Source: Cheiracanthium punctorium
Lineage: Eukaryota; Arthropoda; Arachnida; Araneae; Cheiracanthiidae
Direction: 5' to 3'
DNA length: 64,000 bases
Assembly: GCA_038373885.1 (NCBI GenBank)
Contig: JAWZYV010018234.1
Coordinates: 742,549-806,548, forward strand
The notes under the pieces were generated by a model that saw only the letters and a program-made list of their open reading frames with translations, was not told the DNA's origin and made no database searches. The position numbers were made by a program, and so were the translations under genes. Each line of letters begins with the position of its first letter. Within the stretch, counting starts at the first letter, position 1. Below, piece by piece: positions 1 to 12,659 of the stretch.

Positions 1-1008
1 CAGAAGAAAATTAGCGTCCATCGTTGAGGTCACACATTTTGAAAGAGTATTTACAAAGTAAGTACTCAGGATTTTAAGATGAAAACGGCGAATTCCTAGT
101 CGCCGTTGCTCATTGAGTTTTTGCAGGTCGGCGAATTCCCAGCAAAATTTAAGGCACAATTTCTGGAGGGAAGGGTCTGAGAACTTTTTTCTTCCAGCGA
201 AATTTCTGGGAAGTGTTTGATCATCCACCCTATAGTGCCGATCTCGCATCCAGCGACTTGCTCCTGAGGAATCTGCTGTCCTGCGGGGATCACTTTCTCA
301 CACACGAAAACTGCTAAAAAAATATGTAGCTGACTGTTCATTAATGAAATTACGAAAATCCAGGAAATATGGAAAAATAATTTCTGTAGCATGCCGTGTG
401 CGAGATTAGTCAAAACCGTCAGTAAAAATTTCCAGGAGAGGTAGAACGCACTAAGGTGAATCGGAATCTCCTAGGGTTTAGAACTGTATCTGATGTGCAA
501 GTTAATCTCACGTAAAGGAAAGCCCTGTAGTATTAAGTTTCCAAAGTAAGATTTACAAACAAACAGTGTGTATTCATTTGAACTGCATTATTCAAAGCCA
601 TGTAGGATATTTTACTATCAACTGTAGACAATAATTGAAGCAATTATACTTTACAGGAGCCTAATTAATTTTTTGGAAAGTGAGTTCAGAAATCTGAATA
701 GGATTTGCACGATTTTAAAGTGAAATGTCGATTAGAGTTACATTGGAGCACTCCTTGATATTTTACTCAAGTATTTATTATTTAGCCAGGGCACCCGACA
801 GAATTTTCAGGCCCCAGGTCAAGTATTTACGACACCCTACCCCCTCCAAAGAAACCATTCCATTTTTTTTTTAATCCGGAAACATTTTTAAAACACTTTA
901 GAATCAGCATACTTTAAATTTACCATAAGCCATGTATACAAAACCTGGTACATGATAAAACTTCCGTAAAAAATTGCAAGTATTTTATCAGAATTATTTT
1001 AAAGTAAT
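1..1008. other. AT-rich stretch, no gene seen
   Basis: No homology-bearing frame, RNA gene or complete repeat is recognisable. A minus-strand open frame at 96-413 has no domain, no splice context and unremarkable composition. A T-rich run lies near 860. Nothing further can be supported. Confidence 0.5.
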
Positions 1009-1486
1009 GTACAGCTGCTGGGGAAAAGGCCACCTACTCTTTATTTGGCCGTCGTTCGTCGTACAGGAAAATTATATATACCATTCGTTTGCAAATAACG
1101 TGTACTTTAATTTACTATTAATTTAATTTGCATAAGGGGCCGTCTTCATATTTAATTCTGCATCAATTTCGTTTTTCTCAATGGCAACACTGTATTTTGA
1201 CTTTATTAAACGAAACAAAACCTCCAAATTACCCCAAATATAAATTTTCAGCAATTTTCTACGTTAATTTTCGGAGATATAGCGGATTATTTTTTGGCGC
1301 GATTTTAAGGGACTTTCTGCAAATTGAAAAACGCTATTAGTAGGTTCCGAACTTTTCGCCTTTCATTAATTTTGCTAGGGAGAGTTAAACGAAATAAATA
1401 TTATTTTCAAGGAAAATACTGCTTCTAGTCTTAAAGTTTTTTGTGCTGAGAATATCAGGGGTAAGAATATTTAGTCAGCGGTCCAA

Positions 1487-1621
1487 ATGACCAGTGAGTC
1501 CATAATTTCCCTAGTTCGTACACATGATGTAAAGGAAAAATGCAGAACGACTGCTCACGATTTTGAAAATCTTCCTAATTTTGAAGTTGTTATGGACTAT
1601 TTATCTTCAACTTTCTCTTAG
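1487..1621 (+). pseudogene. Short coding relic inside the 1.8 kb inverted-repeat element
   Basis: A 44-codon frame begins MTSESIISLVRTHDVKEK, contains DFENLPNFEVVMDYL and ends at a TAG. The frame picks up again after stops further along the element. Its mixed polar composition differs from the Phe/Ile/Leu-rich frames typical of random AT-rich DNA here. Because it lies between the inverted arms, it is most simply a fragment of that element's own protein, but I recognise no family. It could still be chance. Confidence 0.3.
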
Positions 1622-1908
1622 AAAGGTGAAATGTTGCCAGGAGTGAGAGGCTGTTCTCTGCTCTTCTGACTACAAGCATGAATGTTATTCAGCTACGGTC
1701 GAGCTTAAGAATGGTTTCATGATTGAAAATTTATTTGTTTGAATTTCATGTAAAAAACACAATTGCTTTTTAGCCGACCCAATTTTACTGCTGTGTATGT
1801 TATTTCACTTCCTTCATTTAACATTATCGTTTGCAATGTGCAGTATTCTTTTGGCGGTATTTTAATTTATAGTCAGATGGAAATTTAGAGAGAAAAACGT
1901 GATTTTGA

Positions 1909-2088
1909 ATGTTTGTTGAATGTTTGATAAAGTATGGGGAAGTCCAAAGACCTAATCTTTCCACTATTATAAAAGGTCAAATTCATGCCTGGAATGTTGA
2001 GGATGTTAGTTTTTCAGAGAAAGGACGTTGCATTGGAAGACATACATCTATTGCATCTACTTTTATACCTGGTAAATATTTTATTTGA
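1909..2088 (+). pseudogene. Second coding relic inside the 1.8 kb inverted-repeat element
   Basis: A 59-codon ATG-initiated frame reads MFVECLIKYGEVQRPN, then VEDVSFSEKGRCIGRH, and ends at TGA. It lies on the same strand as the relic at 1487-1621, about 290 bases downstream. Together they suggest a decayed plus-strand gene interrupted by stops or an intron. No catalytic motif is visible. Its assignment to the element is inferred from position only. Confidence 0.3.
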
Positions 2089-2840
2089 GGGCATATGGTA
2101 ACTGACGCAACAATAGACGCTTTATAGAATCACCATCAAACTGTAAAAATTTCTCATTTATCAGCTTCAAAATTTGACATTTTTTAATACCACTATCTTT
2201 TACTGTGTTTTTGCACAAAAGAAATCTAATTTACGTTTATTTTAAGCAATTTTCAAATAATTGTCACTTATTAAATTTATATATGGTTCCTTAACTCATG
2301 AAAATAACATATGTCATTTTAATATAAATTAAACTACTGAACCTAGAAATTTTGCACAGCCATGTAATATTACTTTCTGCATCTATTTCCATCGAAATTT
2401 GGCTAAATCGCTATTCATAATCGTTTGAATATTAATTTAATAATTCATAATTCATATTATTATTTTATTAAAATTTATGATAATAGTAAAATATGTTTAG
2501 GTCGTTTAGTTCTAATAGTACGAATAAAAATCAGCTTCTACTATCAATATTATATGAAAAAATATTTTAACATTGGGGAGGGGGATTTTGAAAGCTCTTA
2601 ACTCACTCGTTTTAAGTTCAAATTTAGTGAAAATTGGTATCCGGGGTTAAGATGAGCTAAAGTTTTGAAATATGAAGTGAAATCCAGGGGTTGCCATTGG
2701 GAAAGATGACCTCAATTTTTATGCACAGCAAATTAAAGTGTACGTCAATCGTAAACGATTGGTATCTGTAACTTCGCTGTACGACGAACGACGGCCGAAA
2801 AACGTACAAGTGGCTGGTTTTGTTTTCCTGCAGCTGTACA

Positions 2841-5800
2841 CATAATTCTGAAATTCTTTCTTAATGCATACAGAGAATCACTTGATACAATTAAATCTAA
2901 GACTTTTTTAAATGTTGTTTGCTCGCTATTTGAAAATTAAAGCAGAGTTATTATAAAATTCGTAGCCAAATGAATTAGACAGAAAGAAAAACGTTTGCAA
3001 ACACGAATGAGAGTTAATGCCGTAGACCGATTTCGGTAAGTATGGCTTACCAACATCAGTGCGAGAGAACATTCTCATACTGATTATGGTAAGTCATACG
3101 ATGGTAAGAAATAAGAAATACTTCAATTGCGCGCGCGGCAAATTTAGTTGCTTATAAATGTTTGTATGATATAGCACTTCTGGCTCTTTCAGTTGCCAAG
3201 TCCTCAATTACACCAAAGAATGAGAAAAATCTGTCTTCATGGTAAGAGTGGTTAGATGGTAAGTCCTTCATGTCCTATGGTTGATCTGACATAATTTTTT
3301 GTTTTTTTAGAGCTGAAAGATCTCTCAGCTCAAGCCAGTGACACTGGAAAAGAACAGAATAGCCTGATTAAAATGGCCCTTTCACAAAAATAAAATTTTA
3401 TCATAATGACCCCTTCACAAGAATGCAGTTGAATAAAACAGCACTTCATTGGCATTTTACACTATATTTCAATTTACTTTGTAAATTATTTTCACAAAAT
3501 AGATATCTAAATCCCCCCAAAATAAGTTGTTTTCGTGAAAATGGGATACTCTAAATAATTCACGGATCGACACCTGGTTATGTACTCCTCCAGGAAATGG
3601 TAAAAAGTTGTGAAAATATTATGCCACAGAGAATAACAGGATACATTGCAGTAAAGAACACCAGAAAAAATAGTAATTTTTTGTAAATATTAGCTTATTA
3701 TTATTTTTTAACACAATAAAATGGTTTAAGTTAAGTAAACGGTGTTTCATTTTATGTCAGTATTCCATTATTAATAATTAAAATTGCTCAATGAACTTAT
3801 GTACCCATATTAGGATTTTTTATCAATATGAACGTTACTACAGAGTATTTTCCGCAATGGAATTAATTGCACACCACTGTAAATACACCATATTATGAAA
3901 ATATTCGTTTTGATAGATAACATTTATGCTATGCATGATTAACAAACAAAAGACTGGAATATTTAACAGGGAAACACTAAAAACAGAAAAGTGGAACATT
4001 ACATTTAGACAATATTTAATACCAAAATATTTTATCAATATTCTATTGCAGAGGCGGACCTATACGTTAAAAATGGACGATTTTAAACTAACTTGAAATA
4101 AACAGCTGGGCGTTTGCGTTATTTTTAACTGAAAGCGGTTTATTGCCAAAGTGCTAAAAACCTTTTTCGGGACAATTAATAAAGTCATTTTATTAATTAT
4201 TATTATCATTATTACTTTTTTTTAAATTACACAAATGAATGATAGTATGACATTTAAAGTCAACAAATAGAATTTCATTTAATATGAAGTATAATTTTGG
4301 GAAGGAGCCAAATAAAACAAATCAATATTCAATTAAATCTTAAAGGAAATTACGCTTTCGATAATGACGACTATCCAAGAAAAAATTGCTGCCGTTAAAC
4401 AAGGTAACACTGTTTATCGAATTTTAATTAACTTTATGAGTTGAATACAATCGAAATAACTAACTATGCTGATTCAAGAATATGCTTTGTTTGTTGCAAA
4501 TGTTTCTTCTTCAATTTAATAAATATGACGGGAAAGATTAATTAACTTATTTTTCGAAGAATTTTAGAATTAATAATATTTATTTTAAAGCTAATGACAA
4601 TACCTAAAACAGATTAAATAAATTAGATCTAAGCCGAAGAATATTTAATGAAATTCAACTTTTTTGCAGGATTTACATAAATAATTTTATTTCTTCTTGT
4701 ATAAGTACTACGCATTAAATTATGTTTTTAATTCTGCAAAATCATTCTATAAATAGCCTCACAACCGTTCTACACTTCTTGTGAAATCAAATTACGAAAA
4801 ATTAATTGCATTAATTTTGCAATACATTGTTCAGTTTTCCACCGTTAAAACTCATATTTTGTTGAGTAAATCCTAATTATAATAACGCGAATTTATTTTA
4901 AAATGTTTATGAAAAATTAATTATCAGTTTGCATAGTAAATATTTTCAAAAGTTTTTCAAATATACTTTAATTTTCTGTGAAACAACATGGTTACTTCAT
5001 CTATCAGTATTAAACGTAATATAGATATGCAGTGAGTTTCTGTCATCATTAAGCCGATTAGATTTGTAAAGTACTCTTCATCCTTTACTCTTAGATAAAA
5101 GACAAACAATGAATTACTCCCTGTAATTAAAGCTGACGAATTGAATAAAGCATATTCTTAGAAATCTTGTTATAAATGATAACAGCATCTGAAGCACAGC
5201 ATCTTTAAGTTACGAATTACCATGCTTGCGTTAAAAGTCAAACTTGTTCATGTCGTTGATTATTATTAACAATACGCAATGGAAACGCTCTAAGTTTCGT
5301 ATTTAATTAGTTCTCAGTCCTATATTTCAAGAACATTTATCTTCCGTACTTAATCATCATTTAAATTGTTAAGTGCTTCGAAATATTCTGCCATGTGTAA
5401 GTTAATCCATTAAAAGGTATCAGAAAAGTCTCAAACTGCTGTAAAACTGAGTATTGTCGTAAAGGACTATTTTTACTTGAATACATAATGCATGATATAC
5501 TTCCCCATTTCATAGGATTTAAGTTGATACTAATTTTGAGTTTCGAGAATGAGTTTGAGTTGAAAATCTGAGGCTGATGTGCTGCTTTTTAACTACAAAA
5601 TTATAGCAAAATTTGGAATCACAGTAAATACGATTAATATTGTTTACTTTCGGAGAGGAAAAGCAATATTTTAAAAATGAAATCGCTTTGTGGCGACGTA
5701 ATTTTATACTTTTTCATAAAAGTAATTGCACTTGGGTTGCTTAATGTCATGAAAACACAAAATGAAACGAGCTTTTCAAACTCACTACTCTATAAAAAGT

Positions 5801-5948
5801 AATCAAGGAAGCTGCTGTTGCAAAGGTGCAAATGAAAGATTACAAGAATGCCAAGGACGCAAGACATTGACTTGTTTCTTTTTGTCATTGAACATCCCTT
5901 GCAGCGATGGAGGAAGACATCATATTTTTATAGCAAATAAGTATAATA
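2841..5948. other. AT-rich stretch, essentially featureless
   Basis: Very AT-rich DNA with short A and T runs. Apart from the hairpin at 3040-3099, I see no gene, RNA or bounded element. Short open frames such as 3838-4038 (minus) have the composition expected by chance. Confidence 0.5.
3040..3099. repeat. Imperfect hairpin, 26-base arms
   Basis: Arms at 3040-3065 and 3074-3099 are inverted copies with 5 mismatches in 26, around an 8-base loop. The arm begins GTATGGCTTACC and contains ATCAGT. The size suits a small foldback repeat, but no target duplication is evident. Confidence 0.5.
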
Positions 5949-6394
5949 CAGGGTGTTTCGAAACTAGTTTTGGAAACTTTTAGGAGGGGTAGGATACACC
6001 AAGACGGTTCAGAATCGCATAGCAATGCGTTGTCGGAAAAGTCCTCTTTCTGTACCTGCTAATAATCCCTTTGGAAGAAGTGTTGAAGTGTGTGTCTAAT
6101 TTCTTAACCAAGTTTCATTAACAATGGGCTTTGCTCCGATAATTTCATCAATGTAATGAAAGAAAAAATTCTGAATAAACCATTTTTACCAAGTGCAATC
6201 GGTGAAAGATGGATTAGATTTTAAAAAATCATGGTGGTAAAGTTTACTTTTACTTGAACACTTCTACTAAAGTGATTATTAACAGGCAAATGAGCACGAC
6301 GTTTCCGAACCCGCATTGCTATATGATTTTGAAACGTGTTGGTGTATTCTACCCCTCCTGAAAGTTTGTAAAGCTAATTTCGAAACACCCTTTG
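5949..6394. mobile_element. 446-bp foldback MITE flanked by TA
   Basis: The tips CAGGGTGTTTCGAAA (left) and the reverse complement CAAAGGGTGTTTCGAAA (right) match. The inverted similarity continues through AGGAGGGGTAG, ATACACCAA, ATAGCAATGCG, and TAATAATC followed by AAGTGTT, so most of the element folds on itself. TA at 5947-5948 and 6395-6396 fits a Tc1/mariner (IS630)-type target duplication. No coding capacity is seen. A related single end lies at 45300-45432. Superfamily assignment is inferred from the TA flanks. Confidence 0.75.
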
Positions 6395-9299
6395 TACTAT
6401 TAAACGAAATAATAGAGATAGACTACTAAAGCATTCTCTCCATCACTTTCCTCTAGAAACGTCATTTTAGACAAGACTTTTGCAGCCCTTTATAAAAGCT
6501 GTTAATGCTACTTCTACCCTATTCAATAACCATAATTTTTAATAGGAGCATCGAATACTACATAATAAAAGTACAGATAAATTTATTGACTTCACAATTA
6601 GACAACAGACAAACATAAAAAAATCCCCAGAATTTCATTTTTGTAAAAAATAAATTTTTGACTTTCAGCGGACGGTATTATGCAATGATATGCAATTTCT
6701 CTTACCATTAACTGTGTTGGTAATACTATTATTCCATTTAATCTTTTAAAGTAAATAAGTTATTTTATAAAATAACGCAGAAATAAACGAAAGAGTAACT
6801 ATATTACAGAATTAAAAGCACAATTTCTAAATAGCCAAATTTTTTCTCTCCGTTTCTTATATTAAAGAACTCCTATTCTCAATCTTTTCTTACTTTATTT
6901 TTATTCATTTAAATTTTCCGAAGTTCTCCACAAATTTCCTTCATTTTACTTTTTAAAAGAATAGAAAAAAGTCAAATGGATTAACTGATGAAATCTATAC
7001 AATTAATTTCGCATGATACGAATCCTTCATCTGCAGGCTGCACAACAGTGCTGTCAATATACAGATATACCTAGTTTGCTGGTTAATTTATTAAAAGTAT
7101 TAGCTGAATTATTATTAAAAAATTTTCGTATAAATTACGAATGATTTTTATTTTCAAAACGAATCAAAATCAAAGTTATACGAGGAACTTTCTTTGCTGG
7201 TTAGATACCCTAATATGTCTGAAACTTCAGCTCTTTCAAATCAAGTTCCTGTTCATTGTTGTAACTCTATTCGAGAGAGACTAATAAAAACTGGTAATGA
7301 ATTTTCATCCTGTGTGTAAGAACACGAAAAAACTGTTAAAAAAAGAACACGTTCCATAACTAAATTAACTCTTACAGAAGCGAAAACTGCCTGTTAATGA
7401 TTCAGATAACCATTTATCTTACAATAATTAGCCATTTATGCTTTTGTTTCAAGTAATTAGGCATCCGCTAACAAAACTGCATTTAACTTTCCATTGTTAT
7501 AACTATTGTGCAACAATTTATTAAAAAAAACCAAAGTCATAAATGGTTTGTTTTATTTGCTAAATATAAATATATGCAACAGTTAGCAATCTGTAATTAG
7601 AAAAATGTAAGTATTTTAAAATTAAATAGTAATAATTGCTTTCAAATATATGTTTTAAGGATTTAATTCCTTAAAATAATATAGAACATTTTCTGATGCT
7701 TCTCAAAACTTAATTTTATATTTTTGTAGTATTTTTTTTATACTAGGAGGATTTACAAAATTTCAATATTATGTGTGGTTTTAATATATATTAGTTCTGT
7801 TTTACTCATTTACACATTTAAAAAATGCAAAGTACTCAGTAAATTATATCTACAACTTTAGACTTCAAGAGTTAAAAAGCTAAACACTTTAACTCGCTGA
7901 GTGACCGTTCTTATTACCCGGGCCTCGCTGAGTGCCCGGTAACAACATTTTTTCTAATACATTCAAAATACACTAAAATTTTTGAGGCATGCAGAAGAAA
8001 CAAAATGTTCCTGAACTCTTAATTCTGAAAAGCCTGAAATGTAAAAATACTTGTAGGATACCACGGACAAAATCTGCTGGATAGGAAGAACCAGTGCTAG
8101 TGTAAATATGACTTCTTCAAAGTGTATTGGACAACCTTAGATGAGTAGTGTTTTGGTTGGAAAGAAATTTAACTATGAATCTGCTTTTTTGTAACTTTAT
8201 TTAGGCCAAGAACAGTGTTTAAAATAATAATAAAATTTGCGTTTTGTGAGATGTAAATTGCTTCATTAGTCACTGAAGAAAAAATAATTAAATTTAAATT
8301 AGAGGTACACAGTCTTAAATAAATTAAAACTTCATAATGCATATATTTTCAAGCACATGAATCTCACTGTTCCTAAAATACGTCTTTTTTTGTGCGTCTT
8401 CAAATGCAAAGATTTAATTTTTAAATGTCGACTATGATAATCCCGACATTTTCGCCCACGTCAGTCGAATGTAATACAATTATAGACTGATAATTCAGTT
8501 CGCGAAGAAACCCATTTCGTAAGTTAAAAGTAATTAGAAAGAGCCCCCATTTTTCGCGCTTTCGAATTTTAGCCCAGTTCATTTATAGATGGGCGAAGAA
8601 CAAGGCAATGCAATTTCACTTGTAAGATCATTAGAGAAGGCCAGTTTTGGTTTTTCGAGGTTTATTTCAATTATTTGTAAACATCAAAGGAAAGCCAGTA
8701 CCTTCAAATCGCATAACTGGCTTTTTATAAGCTTATGTAACAAAGCAAGATACTGACAGTTGCCGTATTAATTTTAGAAGCTGTACTTTGTTGTCCAGCA
8801 GTTGTAATGTATTCTAGTAAAAGGTTTCCGTAGGCACAGCGAGATATCTTGGACAAAAAAAAGTTCCAAATCATACAAGACCAAGCTATTCAACACTTTT
8901 GTGGTCTCAAGAATATTCTGTAGCAGTTTATCTCACCACATATCCCTTATTTATAATATAATATGAAATTTACAAAACTTAATCCCATGAAGGTATGTAA
9001 AGGGGAAAACTGTTTTTTCTTTCGAAGATTGTATGTCTTTGTCATGCCAGGTTCAATTCTGCATTAGTTACAGACTTGCAGAATCACTGACAACTGAATT
9101 TCTTGAATGCGTTGCTATGAAATCAAAGATTTGGTTGACAACATGCTTGGAGACAGTTTATATCGGACCAAACCTTCAGATGTCATAACTCTAATGATCA
9201 TTGTTTTTCTTTCAATCTTTCAGGGAAAGCAGTTATGTTATGCCAGATAATCTTTTCAAGATACTGCAGCAATAATTAACTCACCTCGCTACTACCCTA
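6395..9299. other. AT-rich stretch, no gene seen
   Basis: Nothing bounded is recognised. A local curiosity at about 7891-7940 is CTCGCTGAGTG occurring twice, 33 bases apart, around an ACCCGGGC / GCCCGGTA inverted pair. It could be the tip of a decayed repeat. Confidence 0.45.
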
Positions 9300-9655
9300 C
9301 AAGCAACAATACCCAGTTTCTGCTCGGCCAACCACCGGCATTCATCGCTCACCGAAATTCGGTACTCGGCCCAGACACGGAATTCCATCTAAAAACGATG
9401 ATTGTTATGTGTGCGGCAGACACTGATCGGTCCGGTACCCATAAAACGATGCTCGGAACGATAACCGGGCATAGTTATCGGGCCATATGCCTAAATTTGA
9501 TCAAAATACGCTGAACTGAAAAGAAATTTCGGCCCGCATAACGGCCGAGCGGCATTCAGCCGATGAAAATTGGCGCATGCGCTCTGTTCATGCAACAGTC
9601 GAGCGATGGCAACATCCGAGTATCTACCGGCAGGCGCCATGTTTGTTTTCATAAG
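9300..9655. other. CpG-rich island, unidentified
   Basis: About 350 bases with roughly 30 CG dinucleotides in otherwise CG-poor DNA. They include CTCGGCC, ACCGGC, GATAACCGGGC and GGCGCATGCGC. It could be a promoter island, since the open frame at 10011-10268 lies downstream, or a GC-rich repeat. It shares short words (GCTCGG, CACCGGC, AGCAA spacing) with the reverse complement of the island at 14735-15003, which favours a repeat. No TATA or initiator could be assigned. Confidence 0.4.
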
Positions 9656-10010
9656 AATAGGAGACGAAAAAAACTGAAGAGGTTTTTTGGTGGTGATTAG
9701 TCTATATTGGTACGTATAACTATCATTTGTAACAAATTTTTGACAATCTTAATATAGTATTAGTCTAATATAAGTAAAGTACAAGTTCAAATCTCTGTAA
9801 TTATTTTTTTCTCTCTTGATACTGTTGCATAACACTAATGGAATAACACTATATTTTATTAGTATCTATTTCCTATCTTTACACGGCGTACAGTGTGTAA
9901 TTACACTAGTTCATACACTTAATCGCTTTTTAGTTTTAAAATATACGGGTAAATTCTTCATTGAATCTAATAAAAAAATCATACTTCCAAAACAAGCTTA
10001 TTTGGTACTT

Positions 10011-10268
10011 ATGTATTTTACAGTCATTCAGCCAAAAAGAGCGATTTCGTGTACGTGTGGAATACGTCAGATTCATTGTTACAATGTAGTGCATTGCAAT
10101 CCTTTGGCGAAAAAATTTGTTGGCGTGAATTATCGACGACAAAATAAGTACCGATTATTTGCATCCGTTGACCATAAAAAAAAGAAAAGAAAAGGTCAAA
10201 CGAGGCGATTACTCGCCAAGATATTTTCCAAAGGCATAAAGCGCAGATTCTTAGGGTTATGGAAATGA
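10011..10268 (+). CDS. Unidentified 85-residue basic open frame
   Basis: The frame stays open from about 9816, and the first ATG is at 10011. The predicted protein has a Cys/His-containing middle (CTCG, CYNVVHC) and a very basic C-terminal third (KKKKRKGQTRR, KGIKRRFLG). I recognise no family and see no signal peptide, membrane segment or catalytic motif. It lies 350 bases downstream of a CpG-rich island, which is weak support for a real transcript. An antisense open frame overlaps it, and lysine-rich tails are easily produced by AT-rich DNA. A chance frame remains the main alternative. Confidence 0.18.
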   Translation: MYFTVIQPKRAISCTCGIRQIHCYNVVHCNPLAKKFVGVNYRRQNKYRLFASVDHKKKKRKGQTRRLLAKIFSKGIKRRFLGLWK

Positions 10269-10493
10269 GAAGCTGTACAGCATTGATTTGATATTCAAAC
10301 GACTGTTTTGTTTCGCTTTATAAACTTCGAAATCCGCGTTGATGAATTTAGATTAGCTTAGAAATAGTATACGTAAATACAGTGATTTTTTTTTCTTTTT
10401 TAAAACAGACCACTGTTTTTTTTTTTTTTTTTAAAGCAGAACACTGGTTAATGATGATTTCGGAACCTGCGGATACTATAAACCAGACTGGTA

Positions 10494-10740
10494 CAGGGCG
10501 TCCCAAAAAAGTGGTAACGGGCTTTAATTCTTTATCTATTAGAGATAAGTGGGCAGTGTAAATTGAAAAAATGTTCAAAATGAGGTCGGAAGTAAGACTC
10601 CGTTAAAAAAAATTCCTCTCGTTAATTTTCAAAAAGTTACACTTTCTACATTTTTATATGACCCTCGTACAAAAGCATTCCCATACACTAATGAGGTGAT
10701 GTACAAAATTTGGGAATTATATTTTTAAAAATTACATTTT
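10494..10740 (+). mobile_element. Single terminal arm of the CAGGGTG-ended element family
   Basis: It starts CAGGGCGTCCCAAAAAAGTG after TA and matches, over about 240 bases, the left arm of the element at 18476-19959. Shared blocks are ATTAGAGATAAGTGGGCA, AAAATGTTCAAAATRAG, TTTTCAAAAAGT and CACTAATGA followed by TGATGTAC. No matching right arm is found downstream, so this is a truncated or solo end. Confidence 0.65.
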
Positions 10741-10947
10741 GAGATAACCCCTCATCCTAGGATGATCGCCCATCCTTAGCGTTGCCATCACAACACAAAC
10801 AAACAAACTGACATGAAATAAGACTTCAGAGGGTTCAAAAGTTGAAAAAAGAAGGGATATGTAAAAATCCGTCTTTGGGGTCATTTTCTGCATCCTGCAG
10901 TCTGAATCATGGTAAATTCTGCAAACGCAGAACATGAAAATTGTTAT

Positions 10948-11345
10948 TGTTGCTTCGAAACCCTCTGGCCAACTGCAGAGCGGGATCAGATCCTTTATAT
11001 AAAACGAAAATGGCCTTAATTGGGCAGCTTCCTTTTTGCTGATCCCCAGTGAGGGGAATACCGACTTATCCTGGGTCTCCCTCTTAAATTTTGAACCAAT
11101 TTCAGATGACAGCTGGATGACCTAAGAGCTGGATTGGTACCCCAAAGAGAGATATGGATTGAACATGGAAAACATTGAAGTCATAACACATTTTTCGTGC
11201 ATTAATTCCCTACAGCGTACACGGTTTACATCAGCCTCAGTCGAGAAAGGAGTTTACCCTTCTAGGCACTGGCCAAGCAGGTGCTGCTTCCCTTTCGGAG
11301 TTCCAATGGGAACCGAGCTTAACCAACTGTTCTACTGCCGGACAC
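10948..11345 (+). repeat. SINE-like dispersed repeat, copy 1
   Basis: Colinear similarity to 62760-63160 runs from a GTT-rich start through CCCTCTGGC, TTTTGAACCAATT, AGCGTACACGG, CACTGGCCAAGC, GGTGCTGCTT and ATGGGAACxGAG. A third, split copy lies at 20160-20303 plus 21725-21950. Length near 400 bp, dispersion and no coding fit a SINE or short retroposon family. No RNA polymerase III boxes are clear in this copy. Confidence 0.6.
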
Positions 11346-12659
11346 ATGAAAAATTTCTTTCACCTAATGTTTTGCTGTCTTTGTGAGTGCATTGGGAAAA
11401 TTTTTCGAGATACCGATGTGTTGGGGAAAACGTAGGGGTCTATTCAGAAAAAAACGTTTTCTAGGGAGTTGAAGTAATATAAAGGTTGGAAATCCCTGAT
11501 ATAGAAATTATGTAAAAAAACATATGAAGCAGACTTACTTTGCATTTCCTATTCTTTGTGTAAATTAAGTTCTAAAAATTTTCTTTTTTTCTCCTAGAAG
11601 CTGCTCATAAAATAAGATGTTTGAAGATGCTGCTGCAAAACTCAAAGAAAATACTTCTTTTGTAAATTATGTGTATGATATATTTTGTGTAGAATAATTT
11701 CAATAAAATTTTTAGAATTTATTTTATTTTAAAAATTATTATAGCGATCTTATGTCTTATGGTCTATGCTTTTTTAAAAATCTATTTTTCAAAACTGTAA
11801 GCTAGTTCTATAAAGTTCCAGTGGTCAAAAATCTTTTTTAAATTGTAAGCTAATTCAAGAAAGTTCGGAAAGTCGATTTCCTATCATTAAAAAAAAAGTT
11901 CTGATGTGAACTACACAATTTTCTTGTATGGCTGTTAAACTTTACACATTCTGGATGCACTTCATTTAAATGTATTGGAAACTGAAATGCGATACTTCAA
12001 TATCTTGTTAAGCGTAAGAGATATCACCAAGATGAGATTTCAGCATTGAAAACTTATTCCTGGCTGAAAAATTGGCATTTTTCTCTGCTTCGTCAGCTTG
12101 GCGACAAACGGCGAGATTTTAAGAATGACCCAAATAGTGACCCTAGCCTGTGGATTGTAATCAAAAATGAAAGGGCAGAACCAAATGTTACGACAGTCTT
12201 AAATACAAAATTTCAATATTCTATGGCTAATAGTTTTTATTTTTATTCGAGATACGTACTTATTTTTGGTGCCAAAATTTGTAATATTGCCCCTAAATTT
12301 ACCAAGCTTGGGGACAGTTGGCAATATTTTGAGCATGAGCTAAAAAGAGATAGTTCAGGTCTTTTTAATGTGAAAGACATGTCCATAGACTTAAATGCAC
12401 CGAAAGTCTTTCATATAACCTTGTAAATAAACTACTCACTCAATTGGAATCAAAAAGGGAAATGTATACTATGTTTTAAAGCAGTCCTAAATTTCCCATT
12501 TCTTCGGCTATTCCTCTTTGAGTTAATCGAATTACACAAGAACATACGTACATAAGTACATGCATACGAGCAGACGTCCTTCAAATTTAATCAAACTAGA
12601 TCGAAAATGCAGCATGTGTACTTACAGACATTACCAAAATACTAGTTAAAGCGAGTTCT
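11346..12659. other. AT-rich stretch, no supported gene
   Basis: A plus-strand frame at 12046-12426 (126 codons) opens with a non-ATG codon and has no recognisable domain. An AATAAA-like AT-rich patch lies near 11700. Nothing else is identifiable. Confidence 0.45.

Larger units (their letters stand above)
1009..2840. mobile_element. 1.8 kb DNA transposon with long imperfect terminal inverted repeats
   Basis: The left arm (about 1009-1190) and the reverse complement of the right arm (about 2690-2840) share long blocks. These include TGTACAGCTGC at the tips, GGCCGTCGTTCGTCGTACAG about 40 bases in, then GTACxCTTTAATTT, and CAATGGCAAC at the inner end. Arms of 150-180 bp with an internal region of about 1.5 kb indicate a class II element. 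No target duplication is clear and I cannot assign a superfamily. Two short internal reading frames (1487-1621 and 1909-2088) look like coding debris. Arm divergence suggests an old, probably immobile copy. Confidence 0.75.

Noticed and set aside
7885..7945. piggyBac-like end (TTAA followed by CTCGCTGAGTG)
   Set aside because: Only one candidate end, no second TTAA-flanked tip, and the sequence does not match known piggyBac termini well enough.
12046..12426. 126-codon plus-strand open frame
   Set aside because: It begins with a non-ATG codon, has no domain or splice context, and has composition compatible with chance in AT-rich DNA.
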